Shown here: piece by piece, positions 9,198-18,119 of the stretch
How positions within the stretch are numbered: the stretch's first letter is position 1
Layout of the letters: the number at the start of each line of letters is the position of its first letter
From: Pseudogracilibacillus sp037071985
Lineage (GTDB): Bacteria; Bacillota; Bacilli; Bacillales; Amphibacillaceae
DNA length: 64,000 bases
Direction of reading: 5' to 3'
Assembly (NCBI RefSeq): GCF_037071985.1
Contig: NZ_JAXHDF010000002.1
Span: 124,001-188,000, forward strand
Position numbers and translations under genes: made by a program
The notes under the pieces: generated by a model
The model's database searches: none
What the model saw: the letters and a program-made list of their open reading frames with translations, nothing else
Told to the model about the DNA's origin: nothing

Positions 9198-9228
9198 GTC
9201 ATATTTTAATAGGACAACATCATAGACT
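9198..9228 (+). promoter_or_regulatory. Sigma-E promoter candidate for spoIVA
   Basis: GTCATATT at 9198-9205 and CATAGACT at 9221-9228 are 15 bases apart. They match the sigma-E elements (-35 like GTCATATT, -10 like CATACAnT). spoIVA is a known sigma-E gene in B. subtilis. Confidence 0.7.
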
Positions 9229-9286
9229 ATATTAGTATTGGTCTTGGTTTGTAAATTTTTTTGTATTTGGAAGAGGAGGGAACTAC

Positions 9287-10765
9287 TTGGATAAGATTGA
9301 TATTTTTAAAGATATTTCTAAACGAACGAACGGGGATGTTTATTTAGGAATAGTTGGAGCAGTAAGAACGGGTAAATCAACATTCATCAAGCGCTTTATG
9401 GAGTTAGTTGTTTTACCAAATATACTAGAGGAGAATGATCGCATTCGGGCGCACGATGAATTGCCTCAAAGCGCAGCCGGAAAGACGATAATGACGACAG
9501 AGCCCAAATTCGTACCAAATCAAGCAGTGTCAATTAATATTGAAGATGGATTAGACGTAAATGTTCGTCTCGTTGATTGTGTCGGTTATGCTGTAGATGG
9601 GGCCAAGGGATTTGAAGATGAAGATGGACCGAGAATGATTAACACCCCTTGGTATGAGGATCCGATTCCATTTCATGATGCTGCTGAAATAGGTACAAGA
9701 AAAGTAATTCAGGAACATTCTACAATTGGAATAGTTATAACAACGGATGGAACAATTGGTGATATACCTAGATCACATTACATTGAAGCAGAAACAAAAG
9801 TTGTAAATGAATTAAAAGAAGTTGGAAAACCTTTTATTATGATCATAAACTCGGCTCGACCTACATCTCAAGAAACAGAGTTATTACGCCAAGAATTAGC
9901 TGCAGAACACGATGTACCAGTATTATCGATGAGCATCGAAACAATGAATGAACATGATGTTTATAACGTTCTAAGAGAATCTTTATATGAATTTCCTGTA
10001 CTAGAAGTAAATGTTAATTTGCCAAGCTGGGTAATGGTGCTTCATGATAACCACTGGCTAAAACTTAACTACCAAGATGCAATACAGACAACTGTGCGAA
10101 GCATTAAGCGGCTTCGAGACGTAAATACGATTGTAAATGAATTTTCTGATTTCGAATATATTGACCATGCTCAAATTTCCGGAATGGAAATGGGAGAAGG
10201 AATTGCAGAAATTGATTTATTCGCTCCCGAAAACTTATATGAGAACATTTTAAAAGAAATAGTCGGAGAAGAAATTAGGGGAAAAGATCATTTACTCTCC
10301 TTGATGCAAGATTTTACCCATGCTAAACGAGAATATGATCAGATTGCTGGTGCTTTACAAATGGTAAAACAAACTGGATATGGAATTGCTGCACCGTCCA
10401 TCCAAGATATGGTACTAGATGAACCGGAGATTATAAAGCAAGGATCAAGATTTGGTGTCAGATTAAAAGCTGTAGCACCTTCTATTCATATGATAAAAGT
10501 AGAAGTTGAAAGTGAATTTGCACCGATTATAGGCACTGAAAAGCAAAGTGAAGAGTTAGTTAAATATTTAATGCAAGATTTTGAAGAAGATCCATTATCG
10601 ATTTGGAACTCAGATATCTTTGGTCGATCGTTAAATTCCATTGTACGTGAAGGTATTCAAGCGAAAATTTCATTAATGCCTGAAAATGCAAGATATAAAT
10701 TAAAAGATACGTTAGAAAGAATAATTAATGAAGGGTCGGGAGGATTAATAGCAATTATTTTATAA
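9287..10765 (+). CDS. spoIVA: SpoIVA, spore coat basement-layer ATPase
   Basis: A 492-residue protein of exactly the family's usual length. It hydrolyses ATP to polymerise on the forespore outer surface and forms the platform for coat assembly. Residues 21-32 carry the Walker A ('GAVRTGKST'), and 'DCVGYAVDGAKG' is the switch-like region. The C terminus, which binds SpoVM in B. subtilis, is intact ('EGSGGLIAIIL'). The start is TTG at 9287 with a strong GAGGAGGG site at 9274-9280. It is monocistronic between two terminators. Confidence 0.98.
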   Translation: MDKIDIFKDISKRTNGDVYLGIVGAVRTGKSTFIKRFMELVVLPNILEENDRIRAHDELPQSAAGKTIMTTEPKFVPNQAVSINIEDGLDVNVRLVDCVGYAVDGAKGFEDEDGPRMINTPWYEDPIPFHDAAEIGTRKVIQEHSTIGIVITTDGTIGDIPRSHYIEAETKVVNELKEVGKPFIMIINSARPTSQETELLRQELAAEHDVPVLSMSIETMNEHDVYNVLRESLYEFPVLEVNVNLPSWVMVLHDNHWLKLNYQDAIQTTVRSIKRLRDVNTIVNEFSDFEYIDHAQISGMEMGEGIAEIDLFAPENLYENILKEIVGEEIRGKDHLLSLMQDFTHAKREYDQIAGALQMVKQTGYGIAAPSIQDMVLDEPEIIKQGSRFGVRLKAVAPSIHMIKVEVESEFAPIIGTEKQSEELVKYLMQDFEEDPLSIWNSDIFGRSLNSIVREGIQAKISLMPENARYKLKDTLERIINEGSGGLIAIIL

Positions 10766-10785
10766 CAGCTGTTTCAGCTGTTTTT
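10764..10785 (+). terminator. Terminator of spoIVA
   Basis: A perfect 8-bp stem AACAGCTG / CAGCTGTT with a three-base loop and a T run. It begins inside the stop codon of spoIVA. Confidence 0.85.
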
Positions 10786-10810
10786 ATTTTGAGAATATAT
10801 AAAAAAATCT

Positions 10811-10850
10811 AACAGCAAAGGGTCATCTGACGTATGATCTTTGCTGTTTC
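10811..10850 (+). terminator. Second hairpin terminator between spoIVA and hbs
   Basis: AACAGCAAAG pairs with CTTTGCTGTT, extended by TCAT/ATGA after a bulge, and is followed by TTTC. It is a second barrier before hbs. Confidence 0.65.
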
Positions 10851-10990
10851 TTTATGAAATTGTAACAGAACGAAGAAATTTTGAATAAATTCGTGAAAAA
10901 ACGTTATTTTGTGTTGAATTTTATGATAAAGTCAGTTAGTATAAGCTTTATCATCAGTTTATTATCTATTGAAGTATAAAAATAGGCAAA

Positions 10991-11020
10991 TTGGTGAACA
11001 AATGATGATAGCTTTATAAT
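10991..11020 (+). promoter_or_regulatory. Sigma-A promoter candidate for hbs
   Basis: TTGGTG and TATAAT are separated by 18 bases, giving a leader of about 36 bases. The rest of the 297-base gap holds the two spoIVA hairpins and a perfect 9-bp inverted repeat (ATGATAAAG at 10923 and CTTTATCAT at 10946) of unknown role. Confidence 0.55.
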
Positions 11021-11062
11021 TTGTAATTTGCAAATTATATATTTCGGGAGGAGGTGAATGTC

Positions 11063-11338
11063 ATGAACAAAACAGATTTAATCAATGCAGTAGCCGAAAA
11101 AAGCGAACTTTCTAAAAAGGATGCAGCGAAAGCTGTAGATGCAGTGTTCGATTCTGTCATGGATTCACTTAAAGATGGTGAAAAAGTACAAATTATCGGA
11201 TTTGGAAACTTTGAGGTGCGCGAAAGATCAGCACGTAAAGGGCGTAATCCTCAAACTGGTGAAGAAATTCAAATTCCAGCAAGCAAAGTTCCAGCATTCA
11301 AAGCTGGTAAAGCTCTAAAGGAAGCTGTTAAAAGCTAA
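11063..11338 (+). CDS. hbs: HU DNA-binding protein (HBsu)
   Basis: A 91-residue histone-like nucleoid protein beginning 'MNKTDLINAVAEKSELSK', the canonical HU start. The DNA-gripping beta arm is at about residues 52-75 ('RSARKGRNPQTGEEIQIPA'). It binds and bends DNA as a homodimer and is essential in B. subtilis. The open frame begins at 11054, but the GGAGGTG site at 11048-11054 fixes the ATG at 11063. In B. subtilis folE and mtrB follow hbs; here neither is present. Confidence 0.98.
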   Translation: MNKTDLINAVAEKSELSKKDAAKAVDAVFDSVMDSLKDGEKVQIIGFGNFEVRERSARKGRNPQTGEEIQIPASKVPAFKAGKALKEAVKS

Positions 11339-11358
11339 TTTACATAGAGCATACAATT

Positions 11359-11388
11359 AGGGCACGTTAACCATACGTGCCCTTTTTT
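11359..11388 (+). terminator. Terminator of hbs
   Basis: A perfect 9-bp stem AGGGCACGT / ACGTGCCCT, with a seven-base loop and a T6 tail. Confidence 0.93.
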
Positions 11389-11471
11389 GTTTGTGTAATG
11401 ATTTATACTAACCCATTTACTAGCAGATTGTATTTTTCTCGACCCGAATATCCTATATTGATTGACAATAC

Positions 11472-11530
11472 TGTTATAATAAGTGATAGTAAATTAGATA
11501 TATTAAAAATCGATTATACGTATATCGATT
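11472..11530 (+). promoter_or_regulatory. Extended -10 promoter candidate and imperfect palindrome upstream of hepS
   Basis: TGTTATAAT at 11472-11480 is an extended -10 element. Thirty bases on, 11508-11530 is a near-palindrome (AATCGA..ATACGTAT..TCGATT) that could be an operator. A second extended -10 (TGCTATACT) lies near 11550. Which start site is used cannot be told from sequence. Confidence 0.4.
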
Positions 11531-11599
11531 CTCGCTTCATATAGCTATATTATGCTATACTATGAGTAATCATTGCATGAAAGGGCATAGGTGGTTAGC

Positions 11600-12376
11600 G
11601 TGCACACATTGAGTAAGGAAACAAACCAATTAAAATACATGATTGAAAAAAAGATAAGTCATTCATATGTGGAAAAATATATTCAAAAGCCCTTAATTGA
11701 TTTTGACAAGCTATCTATATTACATTATCTCTATAAAGATTTAAATATCGCTACAAATCGAAAACAACACTATGTTATTACTATTATGTTAGTTCAAATA
11801 GCCTTAGACACCCACGAATTACTGCCAAGTAATGGATCACGGGAAATGGGGTTAACCGAAAAACAATTATCTGTTTTAGCGGGAGATTATTATAGCGGAT
11901 TATATTATTTGCTTTTATCAGAAATTGAAGATATAGAAATGATTCAAGTATTAGCAACAGCGATCCAAAAGATAAATGAGCAGAAAATGGTTTTGTTTTA
12001 CAAAAATCTCCATTCAATTGATGAGTTATTAATAACCTTAAAAAACATTGAGTCTATCTTATTTACCGAAGTAGCTCTCTTTTTAGATAGTAATTATGAA
12101 CTCATTCCTGTTATCAAAGAAGTTTTGCTTATTAATAGGCTCTATAGAGAAAAAGAACTCTTAAAAGAAAACAAGTTTTCGCATATAAGAGAATTCATTA
12201 AAAAAGAAAAAAATGAAAGTTATTTTGATACTGAAATGGAACAGCTAATAGAAAATAGAGAACAAATTCTAGATAGATTATTGTTGTCTTTACCTGATCA
12301 ATATTCCTCATTTAGAAATACGATTAGAAACAAAATTAAATTATCTTTTAATATAACTGTAGCGGAAGAAGGATAG
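11600..12376 (+). CDS. hepS: Heptaprenyl diphosphate synthase component I (HepS)
   Basis: About 258 residues and largely helical, matching the HEPPP synthase subunit 1 family (about 250 residues). It has no catalytic Asp motifs, as expected for the small regulatory subunit that sets C35 chain length together with HepT. The identification relies on position (hbs side, before menG and hepT) and a family-like C terminus. GTG at 11600 has AGGTGG five bases upstream; GTG at 11591 is an alternative three codons longer. menG starts three bases after the stop. Confidence 0.85.
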   Translation: MHTLSKETNQLKYMIEKKISHSYVEKYIQKPLIDFDKLSILHYLYKDLNIATNRKQHYVITIMLVQIALDTHELLPSNGSREMGLTEKQLSVLAGDYYSGLYYLLLSEIEDIEMIQVLATAIQKINEQKMVLFYKNLHSIDELLITLKNIESILFTEVALFLDSNYELIPVIKEVLLINRLYREKELLKENKFSHIREFIKKEKNESYFDTEMEQLIENREQILDRLLLSLPDQYSSFRNTIRNKIKLSFNITVAEEG

Positions 12377-12379
12377 CAG

Positions 12380-13084
12380 ATGACTGAAAGTTCTAAAGAA
12401 GAAAAAGTTCATCATGTATTTGAAAAGATATCTCAAAATTATGATTCGATGAACTCTATTATTTCATTTAATCGTCATGTAGCATGGCGAAGAGATGTAA
12501 TGAATCGAATGAATGTGGCAAAAGGAAGTAAAATACTCGATGTTTGTACTGGAACTGGTGATTGGGCAATTTCATTAACAAAAGCGGTAGGTGAAGAAGG
12601 CGAAGTATTCGGATTAGATTTCAGTAATAATATGCTCAAAGTTGCACATGAAAAGAAAGAAGCATTGCAAATACCTCATTTAGAGTTTATTCAAGGTAAT
12701 GCAATGGAGTTACCTTTTGATGATGAAACGTTTGATTACGTAACTATCGGTTTTGGACTAAGAAACGTTCCTGATTACGAGACGGTGTTGAATGAAATGT
12801 ATCGAGTAACAAAAAAAGGTGGGAAAGTAGTCTGTTTAGAGACTTCTCAACCTACAATGCCAGGATTTAGACAACTTTATTTTTTTTATTTCCGTTTTAT
12901 TATGCCGTTATTTGGAAAAATATTCGCGAAAAGTTACGATGAATATTCGTGGCTTCATGAATCTACCAAAAATTTTCCTGATAAACAAAAACTAAAAAAA
13001 ATGTTTCTGGAAGCAGGGTTTACCCAGGTTGCCATTAAGAGTTACACTGGTGGGGTTGCGGCAATGCATATGGCAACAAAGTAG
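12380..13084 (+). CDS. menG: Demethylmenaquinone methyltransferase
   Basis: A 234-residue class I SAM methyltransferase of the UbiE/MenG family that makes the last ring methylation of menaquinone. 'VCTGTGDWA' is the SAM-binding motif I. 'NYDSMNSIISFNRHVAWRR' near the N terminus and 'GFGLRNVPDYE' in the core are UbiE/MenG signatures. It sits between the two heptaprenyl synthase genes, the conserved Bacillus order, and is translated directly after hepS. Confidence 0.97.
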   Translation: MTESSKEEKVHHVFEKISQNYDSMNSIISFNRHVAWRRDVMNRMNVAKGSKILDVCTGTGDWAISLTKAVGEEGEVFGLDFSNNMLKVAHEKKEALQIPHLEFIQGNAMELPFDDETFDYVTIGFGLRNVPDYETVLNEMYRVTKKGGKVVCLETSQPTMPGFRQLYFFYFRFIMPLFGKIFAKSYDEYSWLHESTKNFPDKQKLKKMFLEAGFTQVAIKSYTGGVAAMHMATK

Positions 13085-13117
13085 TGCGGAGAAGAGTATA
13101 TTAAAAAGGTGAAGAGT

Positions 13118-14095
13118 ATGAAACTTGCGAATATATATGGCTTTTTGAAGAAAGATTTACAAGATATAGAACATATGTTAACTGAAACAATCGAAGCAGA
13201 ACATCCCATATTGCGTGAGGCCTCCCTTCAATTATTACAGGCTGGTGGAAAACGAATCCGTCCAGTTTTTGTCTTGTTATCTGCTCAGTTCGGAAATTAT
13301 AACGAAAATATAGAGCAAATAAAATCTGTAGCGGTTGCTTTAGAGCTTATTCATATGGCTACCTTAGTACATGATGATGTCGTAGATGATGCAGAATTAA
13401 GGAGAGGGAAACCGACGATCAAATATTTATATGGAAATCGTGTCGCTATGTATACGGGTGACTACATTTTAGCAAGGGCTTTAGAAGTAATTACCACGGT
13501 TAAAATTCCAACAGTTCATCATTCTCTGTCCAAAACACTTGTTAAAGTAGTAGAAGGTGAAATTGCTCAAATTGAGGACAAGTATAATGTCAATCAAGGC
13601 ATTAAAGATTACTTACGTCGAATTAAAAGAAAGACTGCATTGTTAATTGCGATTAGTTGTAAATTAGGAGCAATTGCCTCGGGTGCAACGATGAAACAAG
13701 CAAATCAACTTTATCGATATGGATATAATGTTGGTATGTCTTTTCAGATCATCGATGATATTTTAGATTTTACAGCTTCTTCCGAGGAACTTGGAAAACC
13801 GACTGGCAGCGATTTAATACAAGGGAATATAACACTTCCTATTTTTTTTGCAATGAATGATCAAGAATTTATGGATGAACTTGTCCACGTTTTTCAATCG
13901 TCAAATCAAATTGATGAGGAACGTATTAAACATTTACTTTTCTTATTAAAGCAAACTGATGCAATTGAAGAATCGTATCGTTTAAGTAACTTGTATTTAC
14001 AAAAAGGGATCCAATCAATACAAACTTTAAAAAATACTAAAGCAAAAAGAACGTTACAGACAATTGCAAGTATTATTGGTAAAAGACGTTCTTAG
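13118..14095 (+). CDS. hepT: Heptaprenyl diphosphate synthase component II (HepT)
   Basis: A 325-residue trans-prenyltransferase, catalytic subunit. The first Asp-rich motif is at residues 86-91 ('DDVVDD', in 'LVHDDVVDDAELRRGKPT'), and the second is 'IIDDILDF'. 'GGKRIRP' near residue 43 binds isopentenyl diphosphate. It extends farnesyl diphosphate to the C35 side chain of menaquinone-7. The open frame includes a GTG at 13109, but that overlaps the AAAGGTG ribosome site; the ATG at 13118 is the likely start. Confidence 0.96.
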   Translation: MKLANIYGFLKKDLQDIEHMLTETIEAEHPILREASLQLLQAGGKRIRPVFVLLSAQFGNYNENIEQIKSVAVALELIHMATLVHDDVVDDAELRRGKPTIKYLYGNRVAMYTGDYILARALEVITTVKIPTVHHSLSKTLVKVVEGEIAQIEDKYNVNQGIKDYLRRIKRKTALLIAISCKLGAIASGATMKQANQLYRYGYNVGMSFQIIDDILDFTASSEELGKPTGSDLIQGNITLPIFFAMNDQEFMDELVHVFQSSNQIDEERIKHLLFLLKQTDAIEESYRLSNLYLQKGIQSIQTLKNTKAKRTLQTIASIIGKRRS

Positions 14096-14191
14096 TTTAA
14101 TTGTATTATGTTACATAATTTGATAAAATTTTTATCGATCATAAAAATTTTGATCGTAGAAATTATGATGGAAAGTAGAGGAGAATATAGT

Positions 14192-14638
14192 ATGGAAAAG
14201 ACTTTTATTATGGTAAAACCTGACGGAGTACAACGCGGGTTAATTGGAGAAATTGTTAATCGTTTTGAAAAGAAAGGTTTTACGTTAGCGGGAGCAAAAT
14301 TAATGCAGATTCCTACCGAGTTAGCGGAAGAACATTATGGTGAACATAAAGAGCGCCCTTTCTTTGGTGAATTAGTCGAGTTTATCACTTCAGGACCTGT
14401 ATTTGCAATGGTATGGGAAGGTGAGAATGTAATTAAAACTGCTCGTCTCATGATTGGCGCAACAAATCCTACAGAAGCAGCACCTGGATCAATCCGAGGG
14501 GACTATGCAGTTACTGTTGGTAAAAATATTATCCATGGTTCCGATTCTCTGGAAAGTGCAGAAAGAGAAATTAATCTCTTCTTCAACGAAAAAGAGCTTG
14601 TTACTTACACAAAACAAGACAACACATGGATTTACTAA
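14192..14638 (+). CDS. ndk: Nucleoside diphosphate kinase
   Basis: A 148-residue protein of standard length starting 'MEKTFIMVKPDGVQRGL'. The phosphorylated histidine is His115 in 'NIIHGSDS'. It exchanges the gamma phosphate among NTPs and dNTPs. The longer open frame from 14108 has no ribosome site; AGAGGAGA just before 14192 fixes the start. It lies between hepT and cheR as in B. subtilis. Confidence 0.98.
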   Translation: MEKTFIMVKPDGVQRGLIGEIVNRFEKKGFTLAGAKLMQIPTELAEEHYGEHKERPFFGELVEFITSGPVFAMVWEGENVIKTARLMIGATNPTEAAPGSIRGDYAVTVGKNIIHGSDSLESAEREINLFFNEKELVTYTKQDNTWIY

Positions 14639-14650
14639 TAACTATTTTTG

Positions 14651-14681
14651 GCCTCTGTTCTTAACGGAGGCTTTCTATTAT
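14651..14681 (+). terminator. Terminator or attenuator between ndk and cheR
   Basis: GCCTCTG / CGGAGGC forms a 7-bp stem with a seven-base loop and a T-rich tail. It lies between ndk and the cheR start, so it may limit read-through into the cheR-aro genes. Confidence 0.65.
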
Positions 14682-14707
14682 TTATTTTGAGAGAGGCTTG
14701 TATAACA

Positions 14708-15481
14708 GTGGGGGATTATACTAGTTTTACACACAAAATTAATGAAAAGTTTGATATTGACTTAAGTTTATATAAAGAAGCTCAAATGAAACGAAGATTG
14801 ACTTCTTTACGGAATAAAAGAGGATACGCCGATTTTTCAGCTTATTTTAATGCAATTTGTAAAAATGACGAATTGTTAAAAGAATTTTTGGATCGGCTTA
14901 CTATTAATGTCTCCGAATTTTATCGTAATCCTAAACGATGGGATGTTTTGCGGAGCAAAGTTTTGCCTGAATTAACAAAAAATAAAAAAAAGTTGACTAT
15001 TTGGAGTGCTGCATGCTCTACAGGAGATGAACCTTATAGTCTTTCAATTATGCTGAAGGAACATTTTAATGATATAGATGTATCGATCATTGCTACGGAT
15101 ATAGACGAAAATGTTTTAAAGAAAGCGAAACAAGGAGTATATAATGCTTCTGCTCTAAAAGAATTACCAGAACATAAAAAGTCAAAATACTTTTTATTTA
15201 AAAACAATAAGTATTATGTTAACGAACAGTTAAAATCAATTGTTACCTTCAAAAAACACAATTTATTAAATGACCCTTATCCGTCTAATGTTGACTTAAT
15301 TGTTTGCCGTAATGTGTTGATCTATTTTACGGATCCTGCTAAAAATTTTATTTATGAACGTTTCGGCCAAGCATTAAATCAAAATGGCTTTCTGTTTGTT
15401 GGTAGTACGGAACAAATTTTTAATCCAAACAACTTTCAATTAAGTTTATACGATACTTTTTTTTATCAAAAAAAATCATGA
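14708..15481 (+). CDS. cheR: Chemotaxis protein methyltransferase CheR
   Basis: A 257-residue protein (B. subtilis CheR 256) that methylates glutamates of chemoreceptors using SAM. The N-terminal helical domain ends near 'NVSEFYRNPKRWDVLR'. The SAM domain shows 'WSAACSTGDEPYSLSIML' and 'CRNVLIYF'. The start is uncertain: the open frame reaches 14648, inside the hairpin after ndk. GTG at 14708, 11 bases after GAGAGAGG, gives the family-like N terminus 'MGDYTSFTHKI'. No other che gene is in the window, as in B. subtilis. Confidence 0.95.
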   Translation: MGDYTSFTHKINEKFDIDLSLYKEAQMKRRLTSLRNKRGYADFSAYFNAICKNDELLKEFLDRLTINVSEFYRNPKRWDVLRSKVLPELTKNKKKLTIWSAACSTGDEPYSLSIMLKEHFNDIDVSIIATDIDENVLKKAKQGVYNASALKELPEHKKSKYFLFKNNKYYVNEQLKSIVTFKKHNLLNDPYPSNVDLIVCRNVLIYFTDPAKNFIYERFGQALNQNGFLFVGSTEQIFNPNNFQLSLYDTFFYQKKS

Positions 15482-15507
15482 ATTGTACATAGAAATGAGG
15501 AATGAAA

Positions 15508-16674
15508 ATGCGTTATTTAACTTCAGGAGAATCACATGGGAAAAAATTAACGACGATCATAGAAGGTATACCTGCTCGCATGCCACTACTAAAAGAAGAT
15601 ATTGATGAATCTTTGCTCCGAAGACAAAAAGGACATGGTAGAGGTCGGAGAATGCAAATAGAAAAGGATCTTGTTGAAATTACTAGTGGCGTGCGTCATG
15701 GGTACACATTAGGTTCACCTATTGCTTTAGTAGTTAACAATGATGATTTTAAGAGTTGGGTTAATATAATGGGTGAGGATCCAATTGAGGAAGATGAAAA
15801 AATCAGACGTGTAGTCACACGTCCAAGACCTGGGCATGCTGATCTCAACGGAGCATTGAAATATGGCCATCGTGATATGCGCAATGTGCTAGAACGTTCA
15901 TCAGCTAGAGAAACAACAGTAAGAGTAGCTGCAGGTGCAGTCGCTAAAATAATGTTAAAGCAGTTAGGTATTGAAGTAGTGGGATACGTGAAAGAAATTG
16001 CCGGGATAAGAGCAGAAGATCAAGAAGGTCTATCAATGAAAGAGCGTATCGATATCTCTGAAGCTTCTCCTGTAAGAGTATTGGACAAAACAGTCGAACA
16101 AGCAATGATGGACAGGATTGATCAAGCGAAAAAAGACGGAGATTCTATCGGAGGAGTTTGTGAAGTATATGTTGAAGGTATGCCTGCCGGAATAGGATCA
16201 TATGTACATTATGACCGGAAATTGGACGCTAAATTAGCTGCTAGTGTAATGAGCATTAACGCTTTTAAAGGAGCAGAAATTGGAATAGGCTTTGACGCTG
16301 CTCGAAAAAATGGTAGTGAAGTCCATGATGAAATTGCCTGGAGTAAAGAAGATGGTTATTACCGCAAAACAAACCGACTCGGTGGGTTTGAAGGTGGAAT
16401 GACAACAGGAATGCCGTTAGTTATTAGAGGAGTAATGAAACCAATCCCAACCTTATATAAACCATTACAAAGTGTTGATATCGATACAAAAGAACCGTTT
16501 AATGCTAGTATTGAGCGTTCTGATTCATGTGCAGTTCCCGCAGCAGCTGTCGTTATGGAACATGTCATTGCATTCGAATTAGCAAAAGCGCTCACTGAAG
16601 AATTTACTAGTAATCAATTTCCACAACTTAAGAAAGCTATAGATGACTATCGAGAAGAAATCAGGTGTTTCTAA
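15508..16674 (+). CDS. aroF: Chorismate synthase
   Basis: A 388-residue protein starting 'MRYLTSGESHGKKL', the canonical chorismate synthase N terminus. It converts EPSP to chorismate with reduced FMN. 'RRQKGHGRGRRM', 'ARETTVRVAAGAVAK' and 'RSDSCAVPAAAVV' are family signatures. An ATG six bases earlier (15502) is too close to the ATGAGGA ribosome site, so 15508 is preferred. The symbol follows B. subtilis use (aroC in E. coli). It heads a tightly packed aromatic gene set. Confidence 0.97.
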   Translation: MRYLTSGESHGKKLTTIIEGIPARMPLLKEDIDESLLRRQKGHGRGRRMQIEKDLVEITSGVRHGYTLGSPIALVVNNDDFKSWVNIMGEDPIEEDEKIRRVVTRPRPGHADLNGALKYGHRDMRNVLERSSARETTVRVAAGAVAKIMLKQLGIEVVGYVKEIAGIRAEDQEGLSMKERIDISEASPVRVLDKTVEQAMMDRIDQAKKDGDSIGGVCEVYVEGMPAGIGSYVHYDRKLDAKLAASVMSINAFKGAEIGIGFDAARKNGSEVHDEIAWSKEDGYYRKTNRLGGFEGGMTTGMPLVIRGVMKPIPTLYKPLQSVDIDTKEPFNASIERSDSCAVPAAAVVMEHVIAFELAKALTEEFTSNQFPQLKKAIDDYREEIRCF

Positions 16675-17748
16675 ATGAATGAATTGAACGTTCAAACATC
16701 AACTCATTCATATCCTGTATATATTGGGGAAAATTTACGTTTTAAAATTAAAGAGCTTATTAAGAAAGATTATTCTTCTATTTTAATAATAACGGACGAT
16801 CATGTTGCATCATTATATCTTGAAGAAATAACGGATAACCTAAATAGTATGAATGTTTTTTCTACAATCATCCCTAGTGGTGAAGCTTCCAAAAATATTG
16901 ATAGTTTTTATCACTTGCAAACTATTGCTATTGAAAATGGATTAGATCGAAATTCTTTAATTTTAGCACTAGGTGGTGGGGTTGTAGGAGATTTAGCTGG
17001 ATTTGTTGCAGCAACGTTTATGCGAGGGATTGACTATATTCAAATACCAACAACTATTTTAGCCCATGATAGTAGTGTTGGCGGTAAGGTAGCAATTAAT
17101 CATGAAAAGGGAAAAAATTTAATTGGCAACTTTTATCCGCCTAGAGCTGTTATTTATGACGTAAATACATTGAGTACACTCCCAGAACATGAAATTCGCT
17201 CAGGATATGCTGAACTAATAAAAGAAGCTTATATTAGTGATGAGCAATTCTTACATGAATTACTTACAATCGATCTGAAAAAAATTACTTCAGACCAACT
17301 TATGAGATTTCTCTACTTAGGTATTAAAATTAAAGCAACTATCGTTGAACAAGATGAAAAGGAATCCAGCATTCGAAAATTCTTAAACTTCGGACATACG
17401 TTAGCACATGCATTGGAAACGAAATTAGGGTACGGAAAAATCACCCACGGAGAAGCAGTTGCGATAGGTATGCTGTTTTCTATACGAGTAAGTGAACAAA
17501 AATATAGAGCTACACTTCCTTACAAAGAGCTATATAACTGGTTAAGGAAAAATAACTATCCATTAACATTTGATGATGTCTCTAATGAGGATATTATCGA
17601 CGTAATGCGTCTAGATAAAAAAGCAGAGAAACAACAAATACAAATGGTATTATTAAAAAATGTGGCTGAACCAGAAGCAGTACAATTAACCGATCAGGAA
17701 ATACAAACAGCACTAGAGTCATTCAAAAAGGAGTTGAATGCCACATGA
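16675..17748 (+). CDS. aroB: 3-dehydroquinate synthase
   Basis: A 357-residue protein of family length catalysing DAHP to 3-dehydroquinate, NAD- and metal-dependent. 'LALGGGVVGDLAGFVAATFMRG' is the NAD-binding core. 'FGHTLAHALE' and 'HGEAVAIGM' supply metal-ligand histidines. The ATG follows the aroF TAA with no gap, so translation is probably coupled. Confidence 0.98.
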   Translation: MNELNVQTSTHSYPVYIGENLRFKIKELIKKDYSSILIITDDHVASLYLEEITDNLNSMNVFSTIIPSGEASKNIDSFYHLQTIAIENGLDRNSLILALGGGVVGDLAGFVAATFMRGIDYIQIPTTILAHDSSVGGKVAINHEKGKNLIGNFYPPRAVIYDVNTLSTLPEHEIRSGYAELIKEAYISDEQFLHELLTIDLKKITSDQLMRFLYLGIKIKATIVEQDEKESSIRKFLNFGHTLAHALETKLGYGKITHGEAVAIGMLFSIRVSEQKYRATLPYKELYNWLRKNNYPLTFDDVSNEDIIDVMRLDKKAEKQQIQMVLLKNVAEPEAVQLTDQEIQTALESFKKELNAT

Positions 17749-18119
17749 TACGAGGGTTTAGAGGAGCTACAACAGTAGTTGAAAATAAAGAATCAGAAAT
17801 TATGGCTGAGACAAAAAAACTCATCATAGAAATTGTAGAAAAAAATAATATTGAGCCTGAAGACATTTCCCATGTTTTGTTTTCAGTTACTGATGATTTA
17901 AATGCAGGATTTCCAGCCAAAGTAGCTAGACAAATGAACGGTTGGACACATGTACCTGTAATGTGTATGAGGGAAATAAATGTTCCAAACAGTTTACCAT
18001 TATGTATTCGAGTAATGATGGTAGCAGAAACAGAGTTATCGCAAAATGAAATCCATCATGTATTTTTTAACGAGGCAATAAAATTGCGACCAGATTTAAC
18101 TCAAGAAGAAGGTGTTTAA
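17745..18119 (+). CDS. aroH: Chorismate mutase, AroH type
   Basis: A 124-residue monofunctional chorismate mutase, close to the 127 of B. subtilis AroH. The N terminus 'MIRGFRGATTV' contains the catalytic-site Arg7, and 'RVMM' toward the C terminus supplies another active-site Arg. It isomerises chorismate to prephenate for Tyr and Phe. It overlaps aroB by four bases (ATGA) and abuts hisC with no gap; in B. subtilis the six trp genes lie between aroH and hisC. Confidence 0.96.
   Translation: MIRGFRGATTVVENKESEIMAETKKLIIEIVEKNNIEPEDISHVLFSVTDDLNAGFPAKVARQMNGWTHVPVMCMREINVPNSLPLCIRVMMVAETELSQNEIHHVFFNEAIKLRPDLTQEEGV

Noticed and set aside
10914..10945. TTGAAT..TATAAG promoter upstream of hbs
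   Set aside because: The spacer is 20 bases, too long; the site at 10991-11020 fits better.
11462..11480. TTGACA and TATAAT close together upstream of hepS
   Set aside because: Only seven bases separate them, so they cannot form one sigma-A promoter; only the extended -10 is retained.
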